64,000 nucleotides of DNA from Glycomyces fuscus (GCA_002529455.1 NYMS01000043.1:1-64000), one strand, 5' to 3'. Counted from the stretch's first letter, positions 25,656 through 33,579 are shown. Made by a program: numbers and translations. The notes: generated by a model not told the origin, from the sequence alone.

Positions 25656-26569
25656 CGCAACGTCGGGGCAACGGCCTGCTCGCCGACGCCTACGTTCCGC
25701 TGATCCTGCTCGCGCCCTCGCACGCCGACCTCATGCTGGAGGCGCTCCGGCGCAGCGGTATCGCCGCCTACGCCGTACCCCTGGACGAGGACGTCCTGGA
25801 GCCCGCGGGCAGCCAGGCCGACGACCCGCCCACCGACCACCTGTACGTGGACGCCGAGGAGCGGGCCGCCGCCGAGCGGGTCCTGGGCACCGAGCTGCCC
25901 GACCTGGACGGGGAGCCCGAGACGGCCCCCGACCTGCTGGCGCCGCGCGGCGAGGCCCGGGCCGACTCCGACGCGGAGGAGGGCGGGGAGGCCGCCGCGC
26001 ACGAGGCTTCCGACACGCCGGTCGGCGGCGACCTGCTGGACGGCCCGCCCGCCAACGTCGACCCCGACGCCGTGCCCGCCCGGTCCGCGGACGAGGACGA
26101 GGTCTGGAACGACCTGGTCGCCCGCTTCTACGACGACGCCGACACCCAGCGGGAGCGCCGCCGCGCCGCCTGGCCCGACGCCGAGAACCTCAGCGCCGGC
26201 GGCGGGGACGCCTCCTCCGGCGGCGACCTCCTGGCCGGAGGGCCCGTCGGGAGGGGTGACGGGGAGGACGGCGACCGGGCGGGGGAGGAGGCCCGGCGCC
26301 GGGCCGAGGCCGACCTGGAGGGCCACTACGAGCCGCCGCCACCGCCGCCCCTGCTCCAGGGCGACCGGGTGGGCATCGCCTCCTGGCTGTGCCTGCTGGG
26401 CGCGCCGGTGCTGGTGTTCGGTGCCGCCTTCGTCGGTGTCACCCTGCCCAACTGGCTGATGTTCGTCGCGGTGCTGGCCTTCCTGGTCAGCTTCGTCGTG
26501 CTCATCCTGCGCATGACCGACTCCCGCCCGCCCGGAGACGGCGGGCCCGACAACGGGGCGGTGGTCTGA
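25652..26569 (+). CDS. hypothetical membrane protein with acidic linker
   Basis: A 305-residue protein of unknown function. Residues 1-90 form a soluble module (YVPLILLAPSHADLMLEALRRSGIAAYAVPL, then YVDAEERAAAERVL) that looks like a small alpha/beta domain of the putative-signal-transducing type. Residues 95-245 are acidic, Gly/Ala/Pro-rich and disordered, including DEVWNDLVARFYDDAD. Two membrane helices end the protein. It overlaps the hydrolase gene by four bases and is directly followed by the MacS-type kinase, so it may belong to the same operon. Confidence 0.8.
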   Translation: MTQRRGNGLLADAYVPLILLAPSHADLMLEALRRSGIAAYAVPLDEDVLEPAGSQADDPPTDHLYVDAEERAAAERVLGTELPDLDGEPETAPDLLAPRGEARADSDAEEGGEAAAHEASDTPVGGDLLDGPPANVDPDAVPARSADEDEVWNDLVARFYDDADTQRERRRAAWPDAENLSAGGGDASSGGDLLAGGPVGRGDGEDGDRAGEEARRRAEADLEGHYEPPPPPPLLQGDRVGIASWLCLLGAPVLVFGAAFVGVTLPNWLMFVAVLAFLVSFVVLILRMTDSRPPGDGGPDNGAVV

Positions 26570-26572
26570 CCC

Positions 26573-27853
26573 CTGGGCTTCGACTTCCCCCTCTGGCGCG
26601 CCTTCGCCGTCTTTCGCGCAGCGTCCCTGGTCTACGCCCTGGTCCTCCTCGTCCAGCACCACGAGCACCTGACCCGGCCGTGGCTGGCGTGGACGGTGCT
26701 GGCGGTCATGGTCGTGTGGACGGTGTTCACGACCCGCGCCTACGCCCGTCCGCACCTGCGCGACTGGCGCCTGCTCACCGCCGACCTCGCGGTGGCCTTC
26801 GGGTGCCTGTTCGCCACCGCGCCGGCGGCCACGCCGTTCTACCTCACCCAGGCCCCGCCGCTGAGCGGCTACTGGTTCGCGGGGAGCGCCCTGGCGGCCA
26901 GCGTCATCTGGGGCGGGCGCGGCACCGCCGCCGTCGCCGTGCTCTACGGCGCCGCCGACCTCGCCCTGCGCACGGTCATGGACGCCGCCGTCACCGCCGC
27001 GACCGCCCGCGGCGTGGTCCTGCTGCTCCTGGCCGGAGTGGCCGTCGGGTACATGTCCTGGATGTCCGAGCGGGCCGAGCTGCGTTTCGCGCAGGCCGTG
27101 GCTCTGGAGGCGCGCAGCCGCGAGCGCGAGCAGCTGGCCCGCTCGATCCACGACTCGGTGCTCCAGGTGCTGTCCCTGGTGAGCAGGCGCGGCGCGGAGG
27201 CCGGGGGAGAGGCCGCCGAGCTGGGCCGGATGGCCGGTGAGCAGGAGGCGCGCCTGCGCGCGCTGGTCGCGATCAGGTCGTCGGAGGACGCCGCCGGCGG
27301 AACGGACGGGACGGGCGGGGCCGGTGGAGCGGTGCCGCCTCCCGCGGAGCGCGGAGCCTCGGGCCGTAGGGCCTCCGGGCGCGGCGCCCCCGGCCGTGGC
27401 GCCGCGGGACGCGGGATCCTGGCGGTCGGTGCCTTCGGGCGCGCGACCGCGCCCGAGCCCGAGGACACGGTGGACCTGCGCGAGCCGCTGCGCCGCGCCG
27501 AGTCGGTCCGCGTGTCGGTGTCCGCGCCCGCCACACCCGTCACCCTGCCCGAGCGCACCGCCGCCGAGCTGGCCGCCGCCGTCCTCGCCGCACTGGACAA
27601 CGTGGAGCGGCACTGCCCCGAGGGCACGCGTGCCTGGGTGCTGGTGGAGGACGAGGACGACGCGGTGACCGTGTCCGTCCGCGACGAGGGTCCCGGCATC
27701 GCGCCAGGGCGCCTGGAGCGGGCCCGCTCCGAGGGCCGCCTCGGCGTGGCCCAGTCCGTGCTCGGCCGTGTGCGCGACCTGGGCGGCACCGTCGAGTACG
27801 TGTCGGTCCCCGGCCAGGGCACCGAGGTGGAGATGCGCGTCCCGCGCCCCTGA
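26573..27853 (+). CDS. macS: MacS-type sensor histidine kinase
   Basis: A 426-residue membrane kinase. Conserved N-terminal sequence (PLWRAFAVFRAASLVYALVL) begins before any ATG or GTG in frame; the only candidate is CTG 26573, 3 bases after the previous stop (an in-frame GTG at 26696 would remove the first helix). Five or so membrane segments reach about residue 165, followed by the DHp box with His193 (ARSIHDSVLQVL), a 60-residue Gly/Ala/Arg/Pro low-complexity insert, and the ATPase domain (ALDNVERHC, VRDEGPGIA, GQGTEVEMRV). The likely partner is the LuxR-type regulator at 32851, 5 kb away, instead of adjacent. Signal unknown. Confidence 0.82.
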   Translation: MGFDFPLWRAFAVFRAASLVYALVLLVQHHEHLTRPWLAWTVLAVMVVWTVFTTRAYARPHLRDWRLLTADLAVAFGCLFATAPAATPFYLTQAPPLSGYWFAGSALAASVIWGGRGTAAVAVLYGAADLALRTVMDAAVTAATARGVVLLLLAGVAVGYMSWMSERAELRFAQAVALEARSREREQLARSIHDSVLQVLSLVSRRGAEAGGEAAELGRMAGEQEARLRALVAIRSSEDAAGGTDGTGGAGGAVPPPAERGASGRRASGRGAPGRGAAGRGILAVGAFGRATAPEPEDTVDLREPLRRAESVRVSVSAPATPVTLPERTAAELAAAVLAALDNVERHCPEGTRAWVLVEDEDDAVTVSVRDEGPGIAPGRLERARSEGRLGVAQSVLGRVRDLGGTVEYVSVPGQGTEVEMRVPRP

Positions 27854-27867
27854 GGCCGCCGCGCGGC

Positions 27868-28500
27868 TCACGGCGGCGCGTCCCGGCCCGGCTCCTCCTG
27901 GTGGGAGAACCGCTGCTCCCGCCAGGGATCGCCCCTGTTGTGGTAGCCGCGCTCCTCCCAGAACCCGCGGCGGTCCGCGGCCATGTACTCCACCGCGCGC
28001 AGCCACTTCACGCTCTTCCACCCGTACAGGTGCGGCACCACCAGGCGCACCGGCGCGCCGTGCTCGGGGGCGAGCGGTTCGCCGTCGCGGTGGGTCGCGA
28101 GCAGGACCCCCTCCGCCAGGAAGTCGTCCAGGCGCAGGTTCGCGCTGTAGCCGTACTCGCCCCAGGCCATCACGTGCGTGGCCTCCGGCGCGGGCGGGGC
28201 CGCGGCGACCAGGTCCGCGGCGCGCACTCCGCGCCAGGGCACGTCCGGGGTGCTGAACCGCATCACGCAGTGGAAGTCGCTCACCGAGTCCGTGCACGAC
28301 AGCCGCGCGAACTCCTCCCAGGTCCAGCGGTACGTCCCCAGGTCCTCGGTCGCGCCCAGGACCCGAAGGTCCCACCGCTGCGGGCGGAAGGCGGGCACCG
28401 GCCCGTAGTGCAGCGGCTTGTGCTCGTGGCGCACCGCCTGCCCGGGAGGCATCCGGGGTCGGGCCCTCCCCGTGTCGTCCTCGTCCGTTCCCTCGGACAC
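27868..28500 (-). CDS. sulfite-oxidase-like molybdopterin oxidoreductase
   Basis: A 210-residue soluble member of the sulfite oxidase/YedY fold. The molybdenum-ligand Cys is in SDFHCVMRFS, followed by VPWRGVRAADL, GEYGYSANLRLDDFL and the substrate/cofactor loop LVVPHLYGWKSVKWLRAVEY. No Tat signal is seen, unlike MsrP/YedY, so it should be cytoplasmic. GTG 28500 has GGGGGA five bases upstream. It converges on macS with 14 bases between. Its physiological electron partner and substrate are unknown. Confidence 0.87.
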   Translation of the reverse strand: MSEGTDEDDTGRARPRMPPGQAVRHEHKPLHYGPVPAFRPQRWDLRVLGATEDLGTYRWTWEEFARLSCTDSVSDFHCVMRFSTPDVPWRGVRAADLVAAAPPAPEATHVMAWGEYGYSANLRLDDFLAEGVLLATHRDGEPLAPEHGAPVRLVVPHLYGWKSVKWLRAVEYMAADRRGFWEERGYHNRGDPWREQRFSHQEEPGRDAPP

Positions 28501-28636
28501 TTCCGTCCCCCTGCTCGTCTTCGGACTCCCGCGGCGCGCCCGCCCTGCGGGGCCGGCGCGAACGCCTTCCCCGTGGGGAGGACGTGCGTCCGGCCATCCT
28601 GTCAGGCGCCCGCGAGAGGCAGGTCACTCGCCCCGG

Positions 28637-28669
28637 GTGTGCGCACACGCGGCGGCCGTGCGCTATAGT
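28637..28669 (+). promoter_or_regulatory. promoter of the aroG leader with 12-bp palindrome
   Basis: TATAGT (28664-28669) is 7 bases before the ATG of the leader peptide, so the transcript should start at that ATG. A perfect palindrome GTGTGCGCACAC (28637-28648) occupies the -35 region and could be an operator. Confidence 0.6.
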
Positions 28670-28676
28670 TCCTGCC

Positions 28677-28748
28677 ATGCAGCGGAACTTCTGGCGCTTT
28701 TATGGCTACCGGCCCGACACCCCGGTCGCCTGTAAAGCGCTGCGCTGA
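28677..28748 (+). CDS. aromatic-residue leader peptide controlling aroG
   Basis: A 23-codon frame starting MQRNFWRFYGYRPDTP and ending at TGA 28746. Codons 5-11 hold two Phe, one Trp and two Tyr, the pathway end products, far above chance. The frame begins 7 bases after a TATAGT box (leaderless) and ends 13 bases before an intrinsic terminator that lies before aroG. By analogy with trp leaders, ribosome stalling on these codons should prevent the terminator from forming. A comparable leader peptide (AroR) is known before a DAHP synthase in Corynebacterium. Residue 10-16 bases past the Tyr codons can pair with the terminator region. Confidence 0.8.
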   Translation: MQRNFWRFYGYRPDTPVACKALR

Positions 28749-28761
28749 CACAGACGACTTG

Positions 28762-28793
28762 AGCCCCGGGCCGACAGAGCCCGGGGCTTTTCT
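28762..28793 (+). terminator. attenuator terminator upstream of aroG
   Basis: AGCCCCGGG (28762-28770) pairs over 9 bases with 28780-28788, followed by TTTTC. A competing pairing is possible between CGGCCCG (28710-28716), just after the Tyr codons, and CGGGCCG (28767-28773), which would disrupt the terminator: a candidate antiterminator. Confidence 0.75.
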
Positions 28794-28851
28794 CGTTCCG
28801 GGCGCCGGTCGGCTCGGTCATCCAACCGACAAGCAGCTAGGGACAACGCAC

Positions 28852-29898
28852 ATGGTCATCGTGATGACACCGGACGCCACCCCCGAGAACATCGACGATC
28901 TGGTCGAACTCGTCTCCTCCGCCGGAGGCGAGGCCTACGTGACACGCGGCGTGAGCCGCACGATCATCGGCCTCGTCGGTGACGTCGAGCGGTTCCAGGA
29001 CCTCGGCCTGGCCGCCAAACCGGGCGTCAGCGACGTCCTGCGCATCTCCGCCCCCTACAAGCTCGTCAGCCGCGAGAACCACGACAGCCGCAGCGTCGTC
29101 AGCGTGCGCGGCGTGCCGATCGGCGGCGACAACGTCACCGTCATCGCCGGGCCGTGCGCCGTCGAGACCCCCGAGCAGACCCTGGCCGCGGCCGAGATGG
29201 CGCTGGAGGCGGGGGCGTCCCTGCTGCGCGGCGGCGCCTACAAGCCCCGCACCTCCCCCTACGCCTTCCAGGGCCTGGGCGAGGAGGGACTGAGGATCCT
29301 CGCCGACGTGCGCGAGGAGACCGGCCTTCCCGTCGTCACCGAGGTCGTGGACGCCGCCGACGTCGAGCTCGTCGCCTCCTACGCCGACATGCTCCAGATC
29401 GGCACCCGCAACATGCAGAACTTCGCCCTCCTGCAGGCCGCGGGCGACGCGGGCAAGCCGGTCCTGCTCAAGCGCGGCATGAGCGCCACCATCGAGGAGT
29501 GGTTGATGGCCGCCGAGTACATCGCCCAGCGCGGCAACCTCGACATCGTCCTGTGCGAGCGCGGCATCCGCACCTTCGAGAAGGCCACCCGCAACACCCT
29601 GGACATCAGCGCCGTCCCGGTCGCGCAGAACCTGTCCCACCTGCCGGTGATCGTGGACCCGTCCCACTCGGGCGGCAAGCGCGAGCTGGTGCTGCCGCTC
29701 TCGCGCGCGGCCGTGGCGGTCGGCGCGGACGGCGTCATCGTCGACGTGCACCCCCACCCGGAGAACGCCCTGTGCGACGGCCCGCAGGCCCTCCTGGAGG
29801 GGGATCTGGCCGAGCTGCGGGACCTGGCGGGCACCCTGGCCGCCCTGACCGGCCGCACCCTGACCCCGGCGCCCGGCCGGGAACTGGCCGGTCTGTGA
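28852..29898 (+). CDS. aroG: DAHP synthase, type I-beta
   Basis: A 348-residue enzyme that condenses phosphoenolpyruvate and erythrose-4-phosphate, the first step to chorismate and the aromatic amino acids. Residues 1-75 are the ferredoxin-like regulatory domain of the I-beta class (MVIVMTPDATPENIDDLVEL). The barrel has AGPCAVET, RGGAYKPRTSPYAFQG, LQIGTRNMQN, LLKRGMSAT and VDPSHSGGKR. Many actinobacteria use the unrelated type II enzyme, so the class is notable. ATG 28852 has AGGGA nine bases upstream. Control is by the leader peptide and terminator just upstream. Confidence 0.95.
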   Translation: MVIVMTPDATPENIDDLVELVSSAGGEAYVTRGVSRTIIGLVGDVERFQDLGLAAKPGVSDVLRISAPYKLVSRENHDSRSVVSVRGVPIGGDNVTVIAGPCAVETPEQTLAAAEMALEAGASLLRGGAYKPRTSPYAFQGLGEEGLRILADVREETGLPVVTEVVDAADVELVASYADMLQIGTRNMQNFALLQAAGDAGKPVLLKRGMSATIEEWLMAAEYIAQRGNLDIVLCERGIRTFEKATRNTLDISAVPVAQNLSHLPVIVDPSHSGGKRELVLPLSRAAVAVGADGVIVDVHPHPENALCDGPQALLEGDLAELRDLAGTLAALTGRTLTPAPGRELAGL

Positions 29899-29918
29899 GA
29901 CCGCGGGCCTGAACACGG

Positions 29919-29964
29919 CGGTGCCCCGGCCGCTCCCCGTACGCGGGGGCGGGCCGGGGCACCG
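29919..29964 (+). terminator. terminator between aroG and thiI
   Basis: A 13-bp stem (29919-29931 with 29952-29964) around a 20-base loop that can fold further. It lies between convergent genes and may serve both. Confidence 0.7.
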
Positions 29965-29980
29965 TTCCGGGAGGCGGGGC

Positions 29981-31270
29981 CTAGGCGGTGGTGGCCACCG
30001 ACGCGGTCGCGGGCGCCACGCGCTCGGGCGCGGCCTCGCCCAGGAAGCTGGGCTTGTGCACCTGCGCGGTGGTGACCAGGTGCTCGGCCAGCTCCTCGGC
30101 GTCCAGGCGCTTCTCGATCTGGCGCAGGTCCGGGATCTTCGCCGCGGTCTCCACCTGGCGCGGGGTCAGCATGGTGCAGCAGTCCTCGTCGGGCAGCTCC
30201 GAGATGGCCAGGGTCCCGATCCTGCGGGCCTGGTCCATGATCTCGGTCTTGTCCATGCCGATGAGCGGACGCAGGATCGGCAGGTCCACCGCGTCGTCCA
30301 GGGCGGTCAGGTTGGTCATGGTCTGGCTGGAGACCTGACCCAGCGCGTCCCCGGTGACCAGGCACTCCGCGCCCAGGTCGTCGGCCAGGGCCTCGGCGGT
30401 CTTGAGCATGAGGCGGCGCTGGGCGACGATCTGCAACCGCTCGATCCCCGAGCTCTTCAGCTGCTGCTGGGCCTTGCCGAAGGGGATGACGAACAGTCGC
30501 GAGCCCACCTGGTAGCGGTCGAGCTGGCGGACGAGGCTGTAGGCCTTGTAGATCGACTCCGGGCCGGTGAACGGCATACCCGAGAAGTGCAGGAAGTCCA
30601 CCTTGAGCCCGCGCCGGATCATCCGGTGCGCGGCGACGGGGGAGTCGATCCCGCCCGACATCAGCACCAGGCCGCGGCCGCTCATCCCGGCGGGCAGACC
30701 GCCCTGGCCGGGCACGCCGTCGGTGAACACGAACGCCTCGTCCTTGTCCACCTCCACGTACAGGGTGTTGTCGGGGCGCTTGAGGTTGACCTTGTAGCCG
30801 TGCGCCTCGATGATCTTCGAGCCCAGGTACCCGGCCAGCTCCGACGAGGTCATCTCGAAGCGCTTGTCGCGGCGCCGGGCGCGCACGGCGAAGGTGCCCT
30901 CGCGCCCCTCCATGACGCGCACGCCGATGTCGGTGACGGCGTCCAGGTCCTTGGGCACGCGGCGGACCAGGTGCACCCACACCACGCCCATGACGTTGGC
31001 CATGCGGTCGGCGATCTCGGCGACCTCCAGGTCGGAGGCGCCGGGCTTGCGCACGATGATCACGCCCGCTCCGCGCTGGGAGAGGCGGACCTCGCCCAGG
31101 TCGCGCACGGAGGCGCGGATGTTGTTGTGCAGCCTCCGCTCGAACAGCTTGCGGTTGGAGCCCTTGAGGACGATCTCGCCGAGCTTCATGAGCACGCAGA
31201 GCTCGCCGAGCCCGGCCACGGTGTCGGCCGGGGCCTCCGGGAGCGGCGCGGACTCAAGCGACGCGGACAT
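29981..31270 (-). CDS. thiI: tRNA 4-thiouridine synthase ThiI, without rhodanese domain
   Basis: A 429-residue enzyme adding sulfur to U8 of tRNA, sometimes also feeding thiamine thiazole synthesis. It has an N-terminal ferredoxin-like/THUMP region (LMKLGEIVLKGSNRKLFERRL, VKNP-like middle) and the ATP-binding PP-loop LMSGGIDSPVAAHRM, followed by HFSGMPFTGPES and LVTGDALGQVSSQT. The C-terminal rhodanese domain of the E. coli form is absent; Cys residues remain in DEDCCTML. ATG 31270 has CGGAGG seven bases upstream. It is not in the thi cluster 5 kb away. ThiI is patchy in actinobacteria. Confidence 0.92.
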   Translation of the reverse strand: MSASLESAPLPEAPADTVAGLGELCVLMKLGEIVLKGSNRKLFERRLHNNIRASVRDLGEVRLSQRGAGVIIVRKPGASDLEVAEIADRMANVMGVVWVHLVRRVPKDLDAVTDIGVRVMEGREGTFAVRARRRDKRFEMTSSELAGYLGSKIIEAHGYKVNLKRPDNTLYVEVDKDEAFVFTDGVPGQGGLPAGMSGRGLVLMSGGIDSPVAAHRMIRRGLKVDFLHFSGMPFTGPESIYKAYSLVRQLDRYQVGSRLFVIPFGKAQQQLKSSGIERLQIVAQRRLMLKTAEALADDLGAECLVTGDALGQVSSQTMTNLTALDDAVDLPILRPLIGMDKTEIMDQARRIGTLAISELPDEDCCTMLTPRQVETAAKIPDLRQIEKRLDAEELAEHLVTTAQVHKPSFLGEAAPERVAPATASVATTA

Positions 31271-31465
31271 GGTGCTACCTCCGGTGGATACCTTGGTGTC
31301 CCGGTGTGAGGTGGGATTGGCGGTGACGGGGCCGGGAGCGTCCATCGCCACCCCCAGTATCGAACATCCCGTCCACCGCTCCATCCATTTTCGGACAGGA
31401 CGGGCGGGAGGCGGTGGGCACACGGTGGCGGTCCCCCCGGACGCGGCTCCCGGCCCCGGACGCGG

Positions 31466-31501
31466 CGCGCCCCCCTCCCTGGGAGCTGGGAGGGGGGCGC
31501 G
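31466..31501 (-). terminator. terminator of pfkA
   Basis: A 14-bp stem (31466-31479 with 31488-31501) with an 8-base loop, about 140 bases past the pfkA stop. The surrounding gap 31271-31637 carries no gene I can support. Confidence 0.6.
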
Positions 31502-31637
31502 GACCGTTCCGGAGGGGCCGGCGCACGTGGCCGGTGGCCGACCTCCGGAAGGAGCCTCGGGGGAATCCGGTCCCCGGGCTCCTGGCCTCTGGCCGTGTGG
31601 TCTGCGGCCGGGCGGTCCCGGCCGTCCTCGGCCGTGC

Positions 31638-32663
31638 CTAGCCGAAGAAGACCTCGGCCTCCTCGTAACGCGCGGAGGGCACCGTCTTGAGGGTGTCGGT
31701 CGCCTCGGCCAGGTTCACGCGGACGATGTCCGTGCCCTGGAGGCCGACCATCTTGCCGAACTCGCCGTCGTGCACGGCGTCGATGGCGTGCACGCCCAGA
31801 CGGGTGGCCAGCACGCGGTCGAAGGCGGTGGGGGTGCCGCCGCGCTGCACGTGGCCCAGGACCACCGAGCGGGCCTCCTTGCCGGTGCGCGTCTCGATCT
31901 CCTCGGCCAGCCGCTGGCCGATGCCGCCCAGGCGCACGTGGCCGAAGGAGTCCTTCTCCCCGGTGGCCAGTTCCATCTGGCCTTCCTTGGGGTGCGCGCC
32001 CTCGGCGACCACGATGATCGGCGCGTACTGGGTCTCGAAGCGGCTCTCGACGTGCTTGACGACCTCGTCGATGTCGAAGGGGCGCTCGGGGATGAGGATG
32101 ACGTTGGCGCCCGCGGCCATGCCCGAGTGCAGCGCGATCCATCCGGCGTGGCGGCCCATGACCTCCACGACCAGCGCGCGGTGGTGCGACTCGGCGGTGG
32201 TGTGCAGGCGGTCGATCGCCTCCATCGCGATGTTCACGGCCGTGTCGAAACCGAAGGTGTAGTCGGTCGCGTTGAGGTCGTTGTCGATGGTCTTGGGCAC
32301 GCCGACGACGTTGACGCCGCGGTCGTGCAGCTGGCGGGCCACGCCGAGGGTGTCCTCGCCGCCGATGGCGACCAGGGCGTCGACGCCCAGGCCGGCCATG
32401 TTGTCCTTGACCCGCTCGACACCGCCCTCGATCTTCATGAGGTTGGTGCGCGAGGAGCCCAGGATGGTGCCGCCCCGGGGCAGGATGCCGCGTACGGCGG
32501 TCACGTCCAGCGGCATGGTGTCGCCCTCCAGCGGACCGCGCCAACCGTCCCGGAAACCGACGAACTCGTAGCCGTAGTCCTTGATGCCCTTGCGGACCAC
32601 TGCTCGGATGACCGCGTTCAGACCAGGGCAGTCTCCGCCGCCGGTCAGCACCCCGACTCGCAT
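31638..32663 (-). CDS. pfkA: 6-phosphofructokinase, probably PPi-dependent
   Basis: A 341-residue phosphofructokinase of the actinobacterial group III. It has LTGGGDCPGLNAVIR, the donor site AIGGEDTLGVA and GVPKTIDNDLNATDYTFGFDTA. Counting from ATG 32663, position 104 is Asp and 124 is Lys. Asp104/Lys124 is the signature of pyrophosphate-dependent enzymes such as that of Amycolatopsis methanolica, whereas ATP-dependent streptomycete enzymes have Gly104. So PPi is the likely phosphoryl donor, and the reaction would be reversible. GAGGAGA lies seven bases upstream of the start. The promoter carries a consensus DasR operator. Confidence 0.93.
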   Translation of the reverse strand: MRVGVLTGGGDCPGLNAVIRAVVRKGIKDYGYEFVGFRDGWRGPLEGDTMPLDVTAVRGILPRGGTILGSSRTNLMKIEGGVERVKDNMAGLGVDALVAIGGEDTLGVARQLHDRGVNVVGVPKTIDNDLNATDYTFGFDTAVNIAMEAIDRLHTTAESHHRALVVEVMGRHAGWIALHSGMAAGANVILIPERPFDIDEVVKHVESRFETQYAPIIVVAEGAHPKEGQMELATGEKDSFGHVRLGGIGQRLAEEIETRTGKEARSVVLGHVQRGGTPTAFDRVLATRLGVHAIDAVHDGEFGKMVGLQGTDIVRVNLAEATDTLKTVPSARYEEAEVFFG

Positions 32664-32708
32664 ACGAATTCTCCTCGACGTTGCGTGCTCTGACGGCGCA
32701 TGGCGCCA

Positions 32709-32748
32709 TATGGTCTAGACCATAGTGGGAGCGGTGAACCGGGGCCAA
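32709..32748 (-). promoter_or_regulatory. pfkA promoter overlapped by a DasR-type operator
   Basis: TATGGTCTAGACCATA (32709-32724) is a perfect 16-bp palindrome whose core TGGTCTAGACCA is the published dre consensus of the GntR/HutC regulator DasR. On the minus strand TTGGCC (32743-32748), 18 bases, and TATGGT (32719-32724) form a promoter whose -10 lies inside the operator, so binding should repress pfkA. Confidence 0.75.
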
Positions 32749-32850
32749 CCCGGGGAGGCGAATAGGCGGTGAACGCGTCCGGCGCGAACGGGACAGACGG
32801 CGCGAACGGGACGCGCGGACGCGGTGGAGGGCGGCGGACGCGGGCGCGCG

Positions 32851-33507
32851 TCAGTCGTCCAGGCCCCGGTCGATGGCGTACCGCACCAGCTCCACCCTGT
32901 TGTGCAGGTGCAGCTTGGTGAGGGTGTTCTGCACGTGGTTCTGCACGGTGCGGTGGGAGATGCCCAGCCGCTGCGCGATCTGCTTGTAGGCCAGCCCCTT
33001 GGCGACCAGGCGCAGCACCTCGGTCTCGCGCGGGGTCAGCGCGGGCGCCTCCGGTTCCCCGGAGCGGTCCGCGGACGAGAGCCTGCGGTACTCGCCCAGC
33101 ACCAACCCGGCCAGGCCCGGGGTGTACACGGCCTCGCCCGCGTGCACCCGGCGCACCGCGTCCAGCAGCTCCTCCCGGCCCGCCGACTTGACCAGGTAGC
33201 CGGTCGCCCCGGCCTTCACGGCGGCCAGGACGTCGTCGCTGGCGCCGCTCGCCGACAGCACCAGCACCCGCGGGGGCAGGGGGAGCGCCACCAGGCCGGC
33301 GGTCAGCTCGACCCCGCTCATGTCGGGCAGGTGCAGGTCCACGACGGCCAGGGTGGGACGCGCGGCCGGGGCGATGCGCAGCGCCTTGGCGCCGTCGCCC
33401 GCGGTTCCCACGACGTCGATCCCCGCCTCGCCGAGGTCGCGCGCGACCGCGTCGCGCCACATGGGGTGGTCGTCCACCACCAGTACCCGGACCGCCTCGC
33501 TCTCCAT
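32851..33507 (-). CDS. macR: LuxR/NarL-family response regulator, MacR-like
   Basis: A 218-residue regulator. The receiver domain has VLVVDDHPMWRDAV (acidic pocket), the phospho-acceptor Asp in AVVDLHLPDMSG, SASGASDDV and Lys in YLVKSAGREEL. The C-terminal helix-turn-helix is LTPRETEVLRLVAKGLAYKQIAQRLGISHRTVQNHVQNTL. ATG 33507 follows TAAGGT by 7 bases, so it is probably leaderless. It is the only orphan response regulator near the MacS-type kinase at 26573 and is its likely partner, though aroG, thiI and pfkA now separate them. Confidence 0.92.
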   Translation of the reverse strand: MESEAVRVLVVDDHPMWRDAVARDLGEAGIDVVGTAGDGAKALRIAPAARPTLAVVDLHLPDMSGVELTAGLVALPLPPRVLVLSASGASDDVLAAVKAGATGYLVKSAGREELLDAVRRVHAGEAVYTPGLAGLVLGEYRRLSSADRSGEPEAPALTPRETEVLRLVAKGLAYKQIAQRLGISHRTVQNHVQNTLTKLHLHNRVELVRYAIDRGLDD

Positions 33508-33543
33508 GCAGGCGACCTTATCCCGGGCGGACGGCGCACACGG

Positions 33544-33579
33544 CGAGGGGGCGGGACCGGTTCCGGTCCCGCCCCCTCG
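33544..33579 (-). terminator. terminator of the PASTA kinase gene
   Basis: A 17-bp stem (33544-33560 with 33563-33579) with an almost closed loop, 37 bases past the kinase stop and just before the macR promoter. Confidence 0.75.
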
